Shown here in pieces: positions 45,985 through 55,153 of a DNA stretch of 64,000 nucleotides. The notes beneath the pieces were generated by a model that did not search any database, had not been told where the DNA came from, and saw only the letters and a program-made list of their open reading frames with translations. Positions within the stretch are counted from its first letter, which is position 1. Every line of letters begins with the position of its first letter. Source of the DNA: Chloroflexota bacterium (lineage in GTDB: Bacteria > Chloroflexota > UBA11872); NCBI GenBank assembly GCA_022825895.1, contig JAJDVX010000020.1, forward strand, positions 1-64,000. The letters are read 5' to 3'. The position numbers were made by a program, and so were the translations under genes.

Positions 45985-47439
45985 CTATTCCCTGTCTTCG
46001 GGCGCCACTTCCTCCTGCTCGACAGCGCCGTTTTGAGGCGACTCGTCCGACACGATGCCTGGCAGGTTCTTCAGTGAACTGATCAGATCGACGCCCGTCA
46101 GCGACTGCACAAGCGCGGGAAGCTGCGCAATCGTCGACGAAACGTCCTGCGTGACCTTGCTGGCCCCAGCGCCTGAGTTGCCGTCGCCGCCGTTGCTGAT
46201 CACTACGATGCTGTCAGTCTTGGCCAGCGGCTGCGCAACCGCGCCCGCAACGTCGGGCAGCGAGTCAAACAGCTGTTGGATCATGGCCGCCTGGCCGTAC
46301 TCCTTCCAGGCGTCGGCCTTCTTGTTCATTGCCTGGGCTTCGGCGAGACCCTGGGCTCGAATGGCGTCGGCTTCGGCCTCACCACGCGCCCTGATGGCGT
46401 CGGCATCGGCTTGGCCACGCAGCCTGATCGACTCCGCGCCTGCCTGGGCTTCGGCGATGATCCGGGTGCGTTCGCCTTCGGCGACCGTCTCCAACTTGTA
46501 GCGCTCGGCTTCCGACTCGACCCTGATGCGCCGCCGGTTGCCTTCGGCAATCAGTTCCAACTGATCGCGTTCGGCCTCGGCCGGGCGCCGGACCGTGGCG
46601 TCCAGTTCGCGCTCTCGCCGAATGATCTCCTGCTGCTGGACTTCGATCTGCTTCTGGCGTTCGACAACCTCGATCTGCAGTTCCTCGCCGCGGATCTGCT
46701 GGCGAGTCTTGGCTTCCTGAAGTGCGTAAGCCAGCTCGGCCTCGGCCCGCCGGGCGTTGACTTGCTGGTCGTAGGCGGCTTTCTGCGTTTGGAAATCTCG
46801 CTCGGACTCGGCGATCGACGTGTCGGCCTGGAAGCGCGCAGCCTGCCGTTGCTGATCGGCTCCGGCCTCCTTGATACCAGCGTCGCGTTCGGCCTGGGCC
46901 TCACCGATAGCGGCGTCCCGCTTGACCTCTGCGGTCCTCCGCACGCCGAGGGCTTCCAGGTAGCCCTGCTCGTCCTGAATGTCGCGGATCGAGAAGCTGA
47001 CGATTTCTAACCCCATGTTGGTCATGTCGGTTGCCGCTACGTCGCGGACTTGCTCCGCAAACGCCACACGGTCGCGATAAATGTCTTCAACTGTCATCGT
47101 GCCCAGGATGGCGCGTTGCTGACCTTCTAGAGTTTGCAGGGCGACTTCGGCGATCTGCGTCGCGGTCTTGCCCAAGAACTGCTCGGCGGCGGTGCGAATG
47201 GCTTCCTCGCTGCGCCCGACTTTCACCTGAGCCACGCCGTCAACGGAAACCGATACACCTTCCTTGGTATAGACCCTGGCGGTGTTGACCTGGAGGGTCA
47301 TTACCTCCAGCGAGATGATTTGCGCTTTCTGCAAGATCGGCAGCACGAACATCCGGCCGCCGACCTTCAGTTTGGGCTGCGCACTTCCGCCAGAGACGAT
47401 TAACGCGTGATTTGGGCCTACCGTGTGAAAGCCAGCCAT
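45985..47439 (-). CDS. Flotillin-like SPFH-domain protein
   Basis: A 484-residue flotillin (FloT/YuaG type). The SPFH/band-7 domain occupies about residues 1-190 (GPNHALIVSGG, LPILQKAQIISLEVMTLQV, ILGTMTVEDIYRDR), followed by a long coiled coil of Ala/Glu/Arg repeats with EA-repeat units (about 190-395) and a hydrophobic C-terminal region. Flotillins scaffold functional membrane microdomains. The N terminus has a hydrophobic stretch instead of a full membrane helix, normal for the family. The next upstream gene on this strand encodes NfeD, the usual flotillin partner. Confidence 0.9.
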   Translation of the reverse strand: MAGFHTVGPNHALIVSGGSAQPKLKVGGRMFVLPILQKAQIISLEVMTLQVNTARVYTKEGVSVSVDGVAQVKVGRSEEAIRTAAEQFLGKTATQIAEVALQTLEGQQRAILGTMTVEDIYRDRVAFAEQVRDVAATDMTNMGLEIVSFSIRDIQDEQGYLEALGVRRTAEVKRDAAIGEAQAERDAGIKEAGADQQRQAARFQADTSIAESERDFQTQKAAYDQQVNARRAEAELAYALQEAKTRQQIRGEELQIEVVERQKQIEVQQQEIIRRERELDATVRRPAEAERDQLELIAEGNRRRIRVESEAERYKLETVAEGERTRIIAEAQAGAESIRLRGQADADAIRARGEAEADAIRAQGLAEAQAMNKKADAWKEYGQAAMIQQLFDSLPDVAGAVAQPLAKTDSIVVISNGGDGNSGAGASKVTQDVSSTIAQLPALVQSLTGVDLISSLKNLPGIVSDESPQNGAVEQEEVAPEDRE

Positions 47440-47484
47440 GGGTTGACTCCTGTCATTCCGCTCTAGGCTTCAAGTATGCCCGAC

Positions 47485-48978
47485 TTACCGCTTGCGTTCC
47501 TGAAGCAGGCGTTCAACTTTGAGCACTTGTCCGTAGACGCCCGTGACTCGGACTTCGTCGCCTTTACGAATTGAGACGCCCGGATCGGTTGAAGCCGCCC
47601 ACTCCTTGCTCGCTATTCTGACTCGCCCGGACGGCTCGAGATCGGAGAGTGCCACACCCCACGCCCCCTCCAACTGTGACTGGTCCTCTGTCTGGAATCC
47701 GCTTGACGTTCCACCCTCGACCCTTACAAACCGAATGAACAGGACCCAGGTTACGGCCGTGAGCCCGGCTGCGACCGCGATCATGATTGGGCTCACCATG
47801 TAGCTCGGCTCCGGAAAGTCCGACGGACCGGAGGTGTCTCCGAAGAGGAAGACCGAACCAAGGACAAGCGCAACCAGCCCACCGGCGCCGAAGAGGCTGA
47901 ATCCAGGCGCCGACGCCTCGGCGTAGAAGAGTCCGAGCGCTACCGCGATAAGCAGCAGTCCGCCCCAACTGCCAGGCAGGCTGAAGAAGCCGACAAATGC
48001 CAGGGCGAGCGCGATTGCTCCGGCGATCCCCGGCGCCAGCATTCCGGGAGCGGAGACCTCCACAAGAACGGCGATTCCTCCGATGAGAAACAGCGCAAGG
48101 ACAACGTTGGGGTTCGCGAGGATGTCAAGGGCACGTTCGAGCAGTGTTCGGTCAACCCGGCTGACTTTCCCACCCGCGGACGAGATAACCACAGGGCCAG
48201 TCGCGGTTTCGACGGTACGTCCGTGTAGCTGCTCGAGCATCGAGTTCATATCGGGAACGATCAGGTCGGCGATGTCCTGCTCAACTGCTTCCTGGGCCGA
48301 ATACGCCAGGGCTCTGGAGACGGTGGCCTCCAAGGCGTCAGCGTTGCGATTGCGGACCTGCGCGATGCTCCGAATGAAGGCTTGCGTACCCTCACTGACT
48401 TTGCGCGAGAGGGTCGCGGGTAGTTCGGCGCCTCCCGAGCCAACCGGAGTGGCCGCCCCTACGCTCGTCCCCGGAGCCATCACGGCAACATGGGCGGCGG
48501 CCAATACGAAAGTTCCAGCTGAAGCAGCCCTGGCGCCGGCTGGCGATACGTAGACCGCGATTGGAATCTCCGATTCGAGCATGTGCTCCACGATTTCACG
48601 CGTGGAGTCAAGTCGACCGCCCGGTGTGTCCAGTTGAATGACGAAGAGCGTGGCGGCGTCGTTGTGCGCCTGATCAAGCGTCCGTTCGATGTGCCCGGCA
48701 GTAAGTGAATCGATGGTCCCGTCGATCCTTATCACCGAGACACGCGGTGCAGCCCCAAGAGCTGTGCCGGTCGACTGCCAGGCGAGCAGCGCGATGGCCA
48801 CAATTGCTGACGTAAGGACGATGAGGCGACGGACATTCCGCCCGCGGTCGAGGCTTCTTATGGTGGCTAGCCTCACAGCGCTGTCACCGCTGCGCTGCGT
48901 CCTGCGCACCACTTGAGTTCGCGCACCTGCCGGCCGACTGAATTGGGCTCTGACGGACGGCGCCGAATTCGGTGGCAT
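47485..48978 (-). CDS. Long-form NfeD membrane-bound serine protease
   Basis: A 497-residue protein with an N-terminal membrane anchor (LIVLTSAIVAIALLAW), a ClpP/SppA-like protease domain (VIRIDGTIDS, FVIQLDTPGG, VYVSPAGARAASAGTFVLAAA with the catalytic Ser in SAG, then SVGAATPVG), a block of four membrane helices and a C-terminal OB-fold (GVALSDLEPSGRVRI). This is the NfeD1b layout of COG1030. Its gene precedes the flotillin gene by 45 bases, so both are probably one transcript. ATG 48978 has AAGGAA upstream; GTG 48876 would give a more usual short signal and is a real alternative. Confidence 0.88.
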   Translation of the reverse strand: MPPNSAPSVRAQFSRPAGARTQVVRRTQRSGDSAVRLATIRSLDRGRNVRRLIVLTSAIVAIALLAWQSTGTALGAAPRVSVIRIDGTIDSLTAGHIERTLDQAHNDAATLFVIQLDTPGGRLDSTREIVEHMLESEIPIAVYVSPAGARAASAGTFVLAAAHVAVMAPGTSVGAATPVGSGGAELPATLSRKVSEGTQAFIRSIAQVRNRNADALEATVSRALAYSAQEAVEQDIADLIVPDMNSMLEQLHGRTVETATGPVVISSAGGKVSRVDRTLLERALDILANPNVVLALFLIGGIAVLVEVSAPGMLAPGIAGAIALALAFVGFFSLPGSWGGLLLIAVALGLFYAEASAPGFSLFGAGGLVALVLGSVFLFGDTSGPSDFPEPSYMVSPIMIAVAAGLTAVTWVLFIRFVRVEGGTSSGFQTEDQSQLEGAWGVALSDLEPSGRVRIASKEWAASTDPGVSIRKGDEVRVTGVYGQVLKVERLLQERKR

Positions 48979-49057
48979 TGCGCATGGTTCCTTGCAGTGC
49001 TTTCTACGAGCCTTGCATTCGATCGGTCATTGACTCGTGCGCGACAAGAACTGCGGG

Positions 49058-49142
49058 TGCCGAGGGCGGGATTCGAACCCGCACAGCCCGAAGGCCACTA
49101 GCCCCTCAAGCTAGCGCGTCTACCAGATTCCGCCACCTCGGC
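49058..49142 (-). tRNA. tRNA-Leu(GAG)
   Basis: On the minus strand an 85-base tRNA with a 7-bp acceptor stem (GCCGAGG with CCTCGGC), D arm GGTAGACGC, anticodon stem CTAGC/GCTAG around loop TTGAGGG (anticodon GAG), a long class II variable arm (TGGCCTTCGGGCTGT) and T arm GCGGGTTCGAATCCCGC. The discriminator is A, as for Leu, and no CCA is encoded. Confidence 0.95.
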
Positions 49143-49164
49143 CTGCGCATATTGTAGACGGGAG

Positions 49165-49908
49165 TCAGCCCGAATCCCGGGCTCGCTCTTCTGACGCTTG
49201 CACGAACGAGGCGAAGAGTGCGCGGTGGGGGGCGGCGTCCAACATTTCCTCCGGGTGCCACTGCACTCCCAGCACGAATCGGTGGGCTGGATCCTCGACG
49301 GCTTCAATCAGGCCGTCGGAGCTCCACGCCGTTGGTCGCAGCCCCCGACCGAGTTGGCGTATCGCCTGATGATGAAACGAGTTTGCCTCCAGGTGCTCGG
49401 AGCCGACGATTTGGCGAAGCAGGGATCCGTCTGCCACGGTGAGTGTGTGGCCGGGCGAGTGCGGATCGCCACGCTGGCTGTGGCGCAAGCCATCGGGTCG
49501 CTGGGTCGGAAGGTCCTGCCAGAGCGATCCGCCGCGGGCAACGTTGAGAACTTGGTGACCCCGGCAGATGGCCAGAATCGGCAGGTCGCGCTTGAACGCG
49601 GATTGCAGGAGGGCCAGTTCCAGCGCGTCGCGCTCCGGGCCCGGATGAACGGTGGCGTTCAGCACTGATTCACCGTAGTTGGCGGGGTGCACATCTATGC
49701 CGCCGACGAGCACAAGACCGTCGATGCGGGACACAACCGCGTCGGTGGCCGCCGTCGCCTCAGGAGCGATAACGATCGGAATCGCGGCTGCGCCTGCGAC
49801 TGCATCCAAATAGTCCTGCTTCAGCGCGGCATGAGGCCGATTCGGCACGCCTTCGGCTGAGCGCTCGCTAAAGGCGTCGCCCGAGGTCACGCCGATTATC
49901 GCCGGCAC
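49165..49908 (-). CDS. Gamma-glutamyl-GABA hydrolase-like class I glutamine amidotransferase (peptidase C26)
   Basis: A 247-residue single-domain amidotransferase-fold hydrolase. LAICRGHQVLNV contains the nucleophile Cys115, GGIDVHPANYGE is the substrate-side block, NSFHHQAIRQ and GVQWHPEEM carry the catalytic His-Glu. Closest in style to PuuD-type hydrolases of gamma-glutamyl amines. GTG 49908 follows an AGGAGGAAG ribosome site; the ATG frame at 49968 overlaps the divergent gene's upstream region. It is transcribed divergently from the TIM-barrel gene at 49971. Confidence 0.88.
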   Translation of the reverse strand: MPAIIGVTSGDAFSERSAEGVPNRPHAALKQDYLDAVAGAAAIPIVIAPEATAATDAVVSRIDGLVLVGGIDVHPANYGESVLNATVHPGPERDALELALLQSAFKRDLPILAICRGHQVLNVARGGSLWQDLPTQRPDGLRHSQRGDPHSPGHTLTVADGSLLRQIVGSEHLEANSFHHQAIRQLGRGLRPTAWSSDGLIEAVEDPAHRFVLGVQWHPEEMLDAAPHRALFASFVQASEERARDSG

Positions 49909-49970
49909 GTCAGCTTCCTCCTGCTGCGGACCGCGTCGCGGTGCCGACGATTCGATGCAACAATGCATGC

Positions 49971-50801
49971 ATGCGCTTCAGGGTATCCGGATTCGGCGAC
50001 GAAATCTCCGACGAACTGTCGGTGCAACTTGGCGTCATGTCCGACCTTGGCGTCGACGCGCTGGAGCCGCGCCGAATCCAGCTGCCGGGCGGCGATACGA
50101 AGAACATCGTCGAAATGTCGGACGCTGACCTTCACGTCATGCGTCGGATGCTGGACGACCACGGGATGGGCTGTTCGCAGATCGGCTCACCGGTCGGCAA
50201 GGCGCCGTTGGATTCGGACCTGCAGGCGCAGTTTCGGCAGCTCGAAGGCGCGGTGCGCGCGGCTCAGGTCCTGGATGCGTCGTACATTCGGGTTTTCGGG
50301 TTTCAGCCGGTGCAAGGCGGGCCGCTGCCTGCTGACCGCCCAGCGGCGCTCGGCAGGTTCCAGCGGGTTGCCGAGCACTTGGCTTCACTCGATCCGAGCC
50401 TCACGCTAAGTCTGGAGAACGAACACGATCTGTACGACGACACGCCCGCCGCCTGCGCCGAGTTCCTCGCGCTGGAGGGCGCACCGATCAGCATGTGCTT
50501 CGATCCGGGCAACTTTGTGCGGGCTGGTGTACGCCCGTATGACGAGGGGTGGCCCGTACTTGCCGCGGCAACGCGAATGGTCCATGTGAAGGACTATGAC
50601 ACCGAGATCGCCGACTGGGCGCCCGCAGGCGCCGGCGACGGTCAATTGGCCGATGTGCTGGGCGCGGCCGATCCCAAGCAGGTGGCCTACTTATCGCTTG
50701 AACCCCACCTGTCGGGTACCGACGCTGGCCGTGGGCGTGATCGCGCGGACGTGTGGCGCGAAGCGCACGCCGCCCTGATACGGATTCTCGACTCCCCGTG
50801 A
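49971..50801 (+). CDS. Xylose-isomerase-like TIM-barrel protein
   Basis: A 276-residue sugar phosphate isomerase/epimerase. SLENEHDLYDD (Glu), MCFDPGNFVRAG (Asp), MVHVKDYD (His) and YLSLEPHL (Glu) are metal-site blocks in the usual order. It is shorter than the paralogue at 25086 and clearly distinct. ATG 49971 is used. Its stop overlaps the GTG of the MOSC gene (GTGA), so the two are translationally coupled. Confidence 0.87.
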   Translation: MRFRVSGFGDEISDELSVQLGVMSDLGVDALEPRRIQLPGGDTKNIVEMSDADLHVMRRMLDDHGMGCSQIGSPVGKAPLDSDLQAQFRQLEGAVRAAQVLDASYIRVFGFQPVQGGPLPADRPAALGRFQRVAEHLASLDPSLTLSLENEHDLYDDTPAACAEFLALEGAPISMCFDPGNFVRAGVRPYDEGWPVLAAATRMVHVKDYDTEIADWAPAGAGDGQLADVLGAADPKQVAYLSLEPHLSGTDAGRGRDRADVWREAHAALIRILDSP

Positions 50802-51235
50802 GCCTGCCACCGCACGTGGCCTGGGTTCGAGTGTCGCCGAAGCCAGGTCGCAATGAAGAGATGTCCAGCCTCAACCTGATTGAGGGACTTGGTATTGAAG
50901 GCGACCGGCACGCGCGACCGGATAAGCGAAATCAAGTCCTGGTGATGGACGTCGAGACCCTGGACCATTTCGAGCTCCGCGCCGGAGACATCCGCGAAAA
51001 CATCGCCATTCGCGGTCTGGACGCGGCCGAACTAGTCGAAGGCGATCGGCTTCGATTCGGCACCGACGCCGAAGTGCTGATCTCCCATCCGTGCGCGCCC
51101 TGCTACAAGATGGATGCCCTACGGCCGGGTCTCCAGGAGGAATTGCGGGGCCGTCGCGGCATGCTGGGCATCGTCACGCGCGGTGGCGTGGTTCTCCCAG
51201 GCGACGTTGTCAAGCTAGTTCCCAAGCAGGACTGA
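50798..51235 (+). CDS. MOSC-domain protein
   Basis: A 145-residue MOSC (molybdenum cofactor sulfurase C-terminal) domain protein. GLGIEGDRHARP and NQVLVMDVETL begin the domain, RENIAIRGLDAAEL is central, and PCAPCYKMDALRPGL has the conserved Cys; RRGMLGIVTRGG ends it. Such stand-alone MOSC proteins are thought to carry sulfur or the molybdenum cofactor; no molybdenum enzyme is in the window. GTG 50798 overlaps the previous stop by four bases. Confidence 0.88.
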   Translation: MSLPPHVAWVRVSPKPGRNEEMSSLNLIEGLGIEGDRHARPDKRNQVLVMDVETLDHFELRAGDIRENIAIRGLDAAELVEGDRLRFGTDAEVLISHPCAPCYKMDALRPGLQEELRGRRGMLGIVTRGGVVLPGDVVKLVPKQD

Positions 51236-51252
51236 GACCGCCGACGGAACGT

Positions 51253-52362
51253 CTAGTCCTGCTGGATCGACACCTCGCGTCCACTCTGAGCCGATTCGTA
51301 CGCAGCATCAACCCAGCGGTGGGTGCGTAGCGCCTCGTTCCAGTCCGGAGAGTATCCGGCGCCGGTGGCGACGCTGCGTACAAAGGCGCGGAGCTGAACT
51401 TCGAACGGGTCGACGGCGACCGTCGGGACCGTGTCCCAGCCGTCCAGGGGATCGCCTTGCTCGGCGGCCGGGTCGTAGGAGAAGAGCGGACCGTGGCCGC
51501 GTTGCACCCAGCAGCGATTGGCTGTGACGAGGAGTCCGCCGCGACTGCAGTCGATCTCTATGGTCGGCACGTCTTCGTGGCGGCGGCGCACCCAACTCGA
51601 AAAGACCTGGCCAATGGCGCCGTTTTCGAAGCGCAGGTTGACCGCGCAGGAGTCCTCGACATCGCTGTGAAATGGCCCAGACTCCGGGTCCTCGCGATCG
51701 GTGATGCCCTCGAACGTCAGGCAGTGCGTGCTGGCAATGGGGCCCACCAGCCAGCCAAGGAGGTCGTAGAAGTGCGCCATCATGTCATGTACCACGCCGC
51801 CCGCAGACTCTTCGCGCTTGAAAAACCAGGGCGGCCGGTTGGCCACTAGCGGCGGGACGAAGTAGCCAAACACCACGCGCGCATGAAACACGTCGCCCAG
51901 GTCGCCCGATTCCAGAATGGCCCTGGCCGCCTGCGGTCCGCCCTGGAACCGCATGTTCTGGATGATGCCGTGGCGGACGCCGGCCGCCGTAGCGGCCGCC
52001 AGTAGCTCCTCGGACTCTTCCAGTGTGGCGCCGAGGGGCTTGTCCGTGAATACGTGCTTGCCGTCGCCGATGGCCTGCATCAGCGGGTCAAAGTGCAGCC
52101 GGTTAACGAGGCAGTTGTCGACCACATCCACGTCGAATCGCCCAACGGAGCCTTCCAGATGGTCGCTGGAGAAGTCGGCGTTGTACGCGTGGAAGATCTC
52201 GCGCAGACGCTCGGGCGTGCGTCCGTAAACACCCAGAATCACCGGGACTTCCTCGCCGTCGACGAGTTCCGGCTGGGCGCGGATTTTGGCGAGGGCGGCC
52301 GCGTGCCGGTGGGCCATGCGGCCGGTACCGAGGACAAGAAACGTAATGGGGTTGGTGGGCAC
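51253..52362 (-). CDS. Gfo/Idh/MocA family oxidoreductase
   Basis: A 369-residue NAD(P)-dependent dehydrogenase. FLVLGTGRMAHRHAAAL is the dinucleotide loop, FTDKPLGATLEESEE the DKP motif and GGVVHDMMAHFYDLLGW the substrate His block (D-x-x-x-H). Different in sequence from the paralogue at 26167. GTG 52362 gives the expected short N terminus; the ATG frame at 52464 adds 34 non-homologous residues. It converges on the TIM-barrel/MOSC pair with a 17-base gap. Confidence 0.87.
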   Translation of the reverse strand: MPTNPITFLVLGTGRMAHRHAAALAKIRAQPELVDGEEVPVILGVYGRTPERLREIFHAYNADFSSDHLEGSVGRFDVDVVDNCLVNRLHFDPLMQAIGDGKHVFTDKPLGATLEESEELLAAATAAGVRHGIIQNMRFQGGPQAARAILESGDLGDVFHARVVFGYFVPPLVANRPPWFFKREESAGGVVHDMMAHFYDLLGWLVGPIASTHCLTFEGITDREDPESGPFHSDVEDSCAVNLRFENGAIGQVFSSWVRRRHEDVPTIEIDCSRGGLLVTANRCWVQRGHGPLFSYDPAAEQGDPLDGWDTVPTVAVDPFEVQLRAFVRSVATGAGYSPDWNEALRTHRWVDAAYESAQSGREVSIQQD

Positions 52363-52607
52363 GGGCAGTCTCGCGGGCGACAATGCGCGAAGTCTATACG
52401 AGCGCGGACCGTGGGCCTTTGCTTCCGGTGAGGCGGTTGGCCGACACAGACGCCAGCTCGACAAGCGAGTTGCACAGGCGTGCGACTGGTCCCTCGGCGG
52501 GACCTCGGCTAGCCTTGACCGTCAGGCGGCTGGGGACTGAGCGTGCTCGCAACGGCAGGCAGTGACGGCCTGACAGTTCTTCGAGTCCCGCTGCGAGTTT
52601 CGATGCC

Positions 52608-53942
52608 ATGAGCACGGAGTCTCAACGTCCCGCAGCGCGGCCGACCGGCTGGTTCTTCACGCGCATCAGCCTGTTCTGGGTCGGCCTCTCGTTCATGTGG
52701 GGGGCCATAAACATCCAGGTCCTCCCCGCCGTGATTCCCGACATGGTGGGATCGGATGTTCAGGGCACGGCCATTGGTGCGGTCGTCTTCGTGGGCCTGG
52801 CCATCGCGATTGTGGTGCAGCCGTTTGCGGGTGCGGTCAGCGACCGGGCCCAGTTCGGGATCGGTCGGCGTCGTCCGTTCATGCTCGCCGGCGTGCTCGT
52901 CGTCATTCCATTCCTAGTGGTCATTGGTCTGTCGCCGTACTACTGGTTGCTGTTTCTCGCCGTAGTCGGCGTGCAGGTCGGCGGAAACATTGCCCACGGG
53001 CCTTACCAGGGCGTGATTCCCGACCAGGTACCAGGGTCTGCCCGGGGCAGGGCGTCGGGATTCTTTGGCATTGCGAATCTTATCGGCACGATTCTCGGCG
53101 CCGCGGTCGCCGGGCAATTCCTGGCCGAAGGTCAGGTGCTCCTGGCCTTGCTGACGATTGCCATCGTGCTGGCGGCCATGTCTTTGATGACTTGGGTCTT
53201 CGTGAAGGAGTCGCCGCCGCCACCTCCGGAATCGTACGGCCCTGTCTGGAAGGAGGTGCGACGCCGCGTTCGGGAACTTCGAGGGAAGCGGGCCTTTGTG
53301 TGGCTCATGGGATCGCGCCTGCTGTTCTTCATGGGACTGCAGTCGATGGACAATTTCCTCCAGCTCTTCTTTCGCCAGGGCCTCGGCGACGACAGTCCAG
53401 AAGGCAAGACCACGATCGTGCTGGGCACGGTGTTGATCCTGGCGGTGCTCACAAGCATCCCGGCGGGTTGGGCGTCTGACCGATTCGGCCGGTTGCGGCT
53501 GGTGGCCGCTGGTTCGTGCCTAGGCTTGGGCTCGGCTGTCCTCCTGGTATTCGCGCAGGATTTCGTCCAGGTTGTTGCGTTTGCCACCCTCCTGGGAGTC
53601 GGGCTCGGTCTGTTCACGGCCGCGGACTGGGCCGCGGCGATTGATCTTGTTCCAGATGCGCGCGCGGCAGGGCTCTACATGGGGCTGACCAACGTCGCTA
53701 CCGCCGGTGGGGACGCATTGGCAACGCTCTCGGCCGGAATCGCGCTCGACGTGGTGAACCAGATTGCACCGGGCTATGGTTTTCGCGCAGTCTTTGCGCT
53801 GATGGGACTCTACTTCCTGCTGAGCGTGGTGGTGCTGGGCAAGGTGCGCACGCACGTGCATGCGGCACCGGACTCCCGGGTTCTCGCTCCGGAGGCGCGT
53901 GGCTCAAGTCACGAGCCGTCACCCAACCGCCCCGTAACGTAG
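52608..53942 (+). CDS. Major facilitator superfamily transporter (sugar/cation symporter-like)
   Basis: A 444-residue MFS protein with about twelve helices. AGAVSDRAQFGIGRRRPFML is the loop after helix 2, of the type found in sucrose/glycoside-pentoside-hexuronide-like symporters (SDR...GRRRP), and AGWASDRFGRLRL is the second-half counterpart. Substrate probably a sugar by family resemblance, unproven. It is divergent from the Gfo/Idh/MocA gene across a 245-base gap. Confidence 0.85.
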   Translation: MSTESQRPAARPTGWFFTRISLFWVGLSFMWGAINIQVLPAVIPDMVGSDVQGTAIGAVVFVGLAIAIVVQPFAGAVSDRAQFGIGRRRPFMLAGVLVVIPFLVVIGLSPYYWLLFLAVVGVQVGGNIAHGPYQGVIPDQVPGSARGRASGFFGIANLIGTILGAAVAGQFLAEGQVLLALLTIAIVLAAMSLMTWVFVKESPPPPPESYGPVWKEVRRRVRELRGKRAFVWLMGSRLLFFMGLQSMDNFLQLFFRQGLGDDSPEGKTTIVLGTVLILAVLTSIPAGWASDRFGRLRLVAAGSCLGLGSAVLLVFAQDFVQVVAFATLLGVGLGLFTAADWAAAIDLVPDARAAGLYMGLTNVATAGGDALATLSAGIALDVVNQIAPGYGFRAVFALMGLYFLLSVVVLGKVRTHVHAAPDSRVLAPEARGSSHEPSPNRPVT

Positions 53943-54112
53943 GTCGGGGCTTCTTCAACGTCGCTTCCGGTCGGCGGCGTGGCGTGGCGGTATGCGCAAA
54001 TGGGAGATGTTAGGCATAATCTCGGGCGCGGCCCCGTCTGACGTGTGGGCAGGGCCGGTACGTCCGAGCCAGCCCAGCCCTTATGCACGGGCCGAACTGG
54101 AGGAAGTCCGGA

Positions 54113-54223
54113 ATGCAGACAGTTGTTTTCTATCTCGTGATCGGGGTCTCTTTTGGAGGTCTCATCATCGGACTCCTCTACTGGATCTACTCTCTGATTC
54201 GCGGCTCGGCCGAGGACGAATAG
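54113..54223 (+). CDS. 36-residue single-pass membrane peptide
   Basis: A short frame: one membrane helix (VVFYLVIGVSFGGLIIGLLYWIY in outline) flanked by a short N terminus and an RGSAEDE tail. A well-placed ribosome site, TGGAGGAAG, lies about nine bases before the ATG. It resembles small subunits or regulators of transporters in shape only; no family is recognised. The gap 53943-54112 before it shows no other gene. Confidence 0.5.
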   Translation: MQTVVFYLVIGVSFGGLIIGLLYWIYSLIRGSAEDE

Positions 54224-54370
54224 CCGAGACACCGACATAAGTCGTAGGCGGCTACGGTCAGGGTGCGGATTCAAGCGCTTGGCAGGTCTTCGAAAGCTCG
54301 CCGGCGGGATGCTGGCCTTGAGCGGCGGGGTTTATGGTCTGCGCGTGGAACCTGCCGTGACAGCCTCGGG

Positions 54371-55150
54371 CTATCGGTAGGGGTCCAGCCGCATCGGGAT
54401 GCCCGATGCGGCCATGAACTCCTTCGCCTCGCGCACGCTGTAAACCTCAAAGTGAAATATTGACGCTGCCAAGACGGCGTGGGCATTCCCGAGCGTTACC
54501 GCATCCCGCAGGTGCTCCAACGATCCCGCCCCGCCGGAGGCGACGACTGGAATCGATACGCTCTCGGTGACGGCGCGTAGAAACTCGACGTCGTAGCCTT
54601 CGCGCGTTCCGTCTGCATCGATGCTGTTCAGGACGATCTCGCCGGCACCGAGGTCTTGTCCGCGTTGGGCGGTCTCTACGGCATCGAGTTCGGTGCGAAC
54701 GCGCCCGCCGTTTAGGTAGATCGTCCAGCGCGGTGGGTCGCTTTCTGGATCGCGCAGCGCGTCGATTGAGAGCACGACGCACTGAGATCCGAACCTGTCG
54801 GCACAGGCACGAATCAGGTCAGGATCGCGGTGGGCTGCGCTGTTGATCGATACCTTCTCGGCGCCGCTGCGCAGCATCAGATACATATCGTCGATCGTTC
54901 GGACGCCTCCGCCGACCGAAAGCGGAATGAAGACCTGCGAGGCCACGCGCTCCACGAGGTCGACCATGATGTTGCGGCCCTCGGCCGATGCGGTGATGTC
55001 GTAAAAGACGAGCTCGTCGGCGCCCTCGCGGTCGTAGCGGGCCGCCAGTTCGACCGGATCTCCGGCGTCGACGTCGGCGGAGAATCGAACGCCGCGGACG
55101 TTGCGTCCATTCTTCACGTCCAGGCACGGAATCACGCGGCGCGTGAGCAT
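54371..55150 (-). CDS. hisF: Imidazole glycerol phosphate synthase, cyclase subunit
   Basis: A 259-residue TIM barrel that closes the imidazole ring in histidine synthesis using ammonia from His[18 protein letters not shown] has catalytic Asp11, LSIDALRD the second catalytic Asp, [11 protein letters not shown] and [13 protein letters not shown] the phosphate sites. Three bases separate it from hisA upstream. Last gene of the long minus-strand cluster. Confidence 0.97.
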   Translation of the reverse strand: MLTRRVIPCLDVKNGRNVRGVRFSADVDAGDPVELAARYDREGADELVFYDITASAEGRNIMVDLVERVASQVFIPLSVGGGVRTIDDMYLMLRSGAEKVSINSAAHRDPDLIRACADRFGSQCVVLSIDALRDPESDPPRWTIYLNGGRVRTELDAVETAQRGQDLGAGEIVLNSIDADGTREGYDVEFLRAVTESVSIPVVASGGAGSLEHLRDAVTLGNAHAVLAASIFHFEVYSVREAKEFMAASGIPMRLDPYR

Positions 55151-55153
55151 TGG

